Positions 7,240 to 8,531 of a stretch of DNA of 8,531 nucleotides are shown piece after piece. A program made the position numbers and the translations under genes. Source of the DNA: an uncultured Collinsella sp. GTDB taxonomy: Bacteria; Actinomycetota; Coriobacteriia; Coriobacteriales; Coriobacteriaceae. Positions within the stretch are counted from its first letter, which is position 1, and each line of letters starts with the position of its first letter. Location of the stretch: NCBI GenBank assembly GCA_900556285.1, contig USOF01000035.1, positions 1-8,531 on the forward strand, written 5' to 3'. The notes below the pieces were generated by a model. That model was given only the letters and a program-made list of their open reading frames with translations. It searched no databases and had not been told where the DNA came from.

Positions 7240-8082
7240 ATGTCCGCCCGTAAAGCTCGCACGGAGGCGGCCGCCGCTGGCGCCGCCCCCGTTGACTCTG
7301 AGGAGAAGGACGTGAAGATTCCCGTAGAGGCCGTTGACGATACCGAGGCCAACGAGGCCCCGGCCGCCGAGGCTGCCGAGAACCAGGTAGAGGATTCCAA
7401 TAAGGAGGCGACGATGACCGAGGACGAGATGGTGGAAGCCGCTATCCGCGCCGGTGAGGAAGCCGCCGACAACGACTTTAAGCTCAAGTTCGAGCAGGCC
7501 CAAAAGGAGCTCGCCGACGTGCGCAATGAGCTCGATGCTGCGGCAGAGGCTCAGAAGGCCGCCGAGGACAAGGCAAAGGACGCCACTGAGCGTACCGCCC
7601 GTCTTCAGGCCGACTGGGAGAACTTCCGTCGCCGCACCGCCAATGAGCGTATCGCCGAGCGCGAGCGCGCGACCGAGAAGCTCGTCACCGCGCTGCTGCC
7701 GGTGGTCGACGATATCGAGCGTGCGATCGACCATGCCCGCAGCCAGGAGCTTGCCGACGACTTTAAGCAGTTCGTCGACGGCGTCGACGCGGTGCATGCC
7801 AAGCTGCTCGATGTGTTTGCGCACGAGGGCGTTGAGCCCATCGACCCCAAGGGCGAGGCGTTCGATCCGCTCGAGCACCAGGCCGTGGGGCGTGTCGAGG
7901 ACGCATCGCAGTACGACGAGACCGTCAACGACGTGTACCAGAAGGGCTACCGCATGGCGGATCGCATCCTGCGTTCCGCGATGGTGACGGTGACCTACGG
8001 TGGCGAGAAGCGCCCCGCACCGGAGCCCGAAGCGGCGCCCGAGGATGCCACGGCCGATACGGCCGAGGGCACCGAGGAGTAA
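7240..8082 (+). CDS. grpE: Nucleotide exchange factor GrpE, with acidic N-terminal extension
   Basis: GrpE speeds ADP release from DnaK. From ATG 7240 the protein has 280 residues, longer than the usual 180-220. The first 58 are low-complexity, basic at the very start (SARKART) and then rich in Ala and Glu. A long coiled coil covers about 80-150 and contains the family signature RLQADWENFRRR (121-132). The beta-domain contains FDPLEHQAV (208-216) and VYQKGYRMADRILRSAMV. The tail after 255 is Pro/Ala/Glu-rich and probably disordered. A GAGGA (7226-7230) lies 9 nt before ATG 7240. An alternative in-frame ATG at 7414 (M59) has a better ribosome binding site and would give a normal-length 222-residue GrpE. 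The gene is 2 nt from dnaK and clearly in the same operon. Confidence 0.95.
   Translation: MSARKARTEAAAAGAAPVDSEEKDVKIPVEAVDDTEANEAPAAEAAENQVEDSNKEATMTEDEMVEAAIRAGEEAADNDFKLKFEQAQKELADVRNELDAAAEAQKAAEDKAKDATERTARLQADWENFRRRTANERIAERERATEKLVTALLPVVDDIERAIDHARSQELADDFKQFVDGVDAVHAKLLDVFAHEGVEPIDPKGEAFDPLEHQAVGRVEDASQYDETVNDVYQKGYRMADRILRSAMVTVTYGGEKRPAPEPEAAPEDATADTAEGTEE
7402..7416 (+). promoter_or_regulatory. Internal ribosome binding site and alternative grpE start
   Basis: A perfect Shine-Dalgarno AAGGAGG (7402-7408) lies 5 nt before an in-frame ATG (7414-7416). This is a stronger site than the one at the first ATG. A protein starting here keeps the entire coiled coil and beta-domain. It is either the true grpE start, with the upstream 58 codons untranslated, or a second start giving two isoforms. 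Confidence 0.6.
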
Positions 8083-8087
8083 TTGAG

Positions 8088-8120
8088 AAGGGCCCCGGGG
8101 CAACACCCGGGGCCCTTTCT
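8088..8120 (+). terminator. GC-rich hairpin between grpE and dnaJ, possible attenuating terminator
   Basis: AAGGGCCCCGGG (8088-8099) and CCCGGGGCCCTT (8106-8117) form a perfect 12-bp stem around GCAACA, starting 5 nt after the grpE stop. The following tract is TTTCT when counted from 8116, weaker than a classic U run. It may stop part of the transcription so that less dnaJ is made than dnaK and grpE, or protect the 3' end of the dnaK-grpE message. Confidence 0.65.
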
Positions 8121-8146
8121 GGCCAAGTGCCATATGACAGCATGAG

Positions 8147-8168
8147 CCGCCGTCCGCAGGGGCGGCGG
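8147..8168 (+). other. Second hairpin in the dnaJ leader
   Basis: CCGCCGTCC (8147-8155) pairs with GGGCGGCGG (8160-8168) with one G-T pair and a 4-nt loop. It ends 7 nt before the dnaJ Shine-Dalgarno sequence and has no T tract. It may influence dnaJ translation or mRNA stability. A TATAAC at 8170-8175 resembles a -10 box, but the stem occupies the place where a -35 should be. Confidence 0.5.
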
Positions 8169-8190
8169 ATATAACAGGAGAGGAGCTACG

Positions 8191-8531
8191 ATGGCTGCAG
8201 GCAAAACCTTCTATGACATCCTGGGCGTATCCAAGAGCGCCTCCGACAAAGAGATCAAGAGCGCGTTTCGCAAGCTCGCGCAAAAATATCACCCCGATGC
8301 CGGCGGCGACGAGGCCAAGTTTAAGGAGATTAGCGAGGCCTACGAGACGCTTTCGGACGAGAAGAAGCGCAAAGAGTACGACCAGATGCTCATGTTCGGC
8401 GGCATGCCGGGCGCGGGCGGCGCGTATGGCGGTAGCTACGGCGCCGGTGCCGGCGCGAGCGGCTGGGGCGATATCTTCGACAGCATCTTTAGCGGCAACG
8501 GCGCCTGGGGCAGCGATTGGGGCTCGGGCTT
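8191..8531 (+). CDS. dnaJ: J-domain co-chaperone, probably DnaJ (partial, cut by window end)
   Basis: The first 113 codons of a DnaJ-family protein, which delivers substrates to DnaK and triggers its ATP hydrolysis. The J domain starts directly ([19 protein letters not shown]) and has the invariant HPD motif at 34-36, followed by a short loop ([11 protein letters not shown]) and [15 protein letters not shown]. From about residue 69 a Gly-rich linker begins ([12 protein letters not shown]), with [10 protein letters not shown] resembling the DIF motif of DnaJ. The zinc-finger and C-terminal domains would lie beyond the window, so DnaJ cannot be fully separated from a CbpA-like protein lacking zinc fingers. 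The start is supported by AGGAGAGGAG (8176-8185) 5 nt upstream. The frame is open to the last base. It sits 108 bp after grpE, beyond two hairpins. Confidence 0.92.
   Translation, partial: MAAGKTFYDILGVSKSASDKEIKSAFRKLAQKYHPDAGGDEAKFKEISEAYETLSDEKKRKEYDQMLMFGGMPGAGGAYGGSYGAGAGASGWGDIFDSIFSGNGAWGSDWGSG

Noticed and set aside
8170..8175. TATAAC as a -10 box of a separate dnaJ promoter
   Set aside because: The position 17 bp upstream is a GC stem (CCGCCG) with no -35 resemblance, and the element overlaps the start of the ribosome binding region.

Overview
The window looks like chromosomal DNA of a high-GC Gram-positive anaerobe of the class Coriobacteriia, most likely Collinsella or a close relative. 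This is inference from gene content, strong G/C preference at third codon positions, actinobacterial-type DnaK and GrpE sequences, and A/T-richer intergenic DNA. No rRNA or other species marker is present.

The left half (about 410-4465) is a compact plus-strand operon for de novo NAD synthesis: nadA (quinolinate synthase), nadB (L-aspartate oxidase, a short form), nadC (quinolinate phosphoribosyltransferase) and niaR (niacin-responsive repressor). NadB oxidises aspartate to iminoaspartate, NadA condenses it with dihydroxyacetone phosphate to quinolinate, and NadC converts that to nicotinate mononucleotide. A perfect 19-bp inverted repeat sits upstream of nadA and contains the likely -35 box, so the last gene of the operon probably represses the operon and itself. 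nadB/nadC/niaR are nearly contiguous or overlapping; nadA and nadB are separated by a palindromic repeat. A bidirectional terminator closes the operon and also serves a convergent minus-strand 2[4Fe-4S] ferredoxin gene.

The right half is the Hsp70 chaperone locus: dnaK, grpE and the start of dnaJ (cut by the window end). grpE has a second in-frame start with a perfect Shine-Dalgarno sequence, and a strong GC hairpin separates grpE from dnaJ. No CIRCE or HAIR heat-shock operator was seen upstream of dnaK.

The non-coding parts hold the least expected signals. Positions 80-288 form a long imperfect inverted repeat (42 of 48 arm positions match). Between the divergent ferredoxin and dnaK genes lies a regular array (4913-5084) of six copies of CGGG-N6-TTTCCG in strictly alternating orientation, with 32/30/32/30/32-bp steps (about three helical turns). 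I do not recognise this array as a named element; it is the best candidate here for something undescribed. DnaK also carries a segment of about 22 residues in its ATPase domain that is typical of Gram-negative Hsp70s and absent from the Bacillus and Mycobacterium proteins as I recall them.
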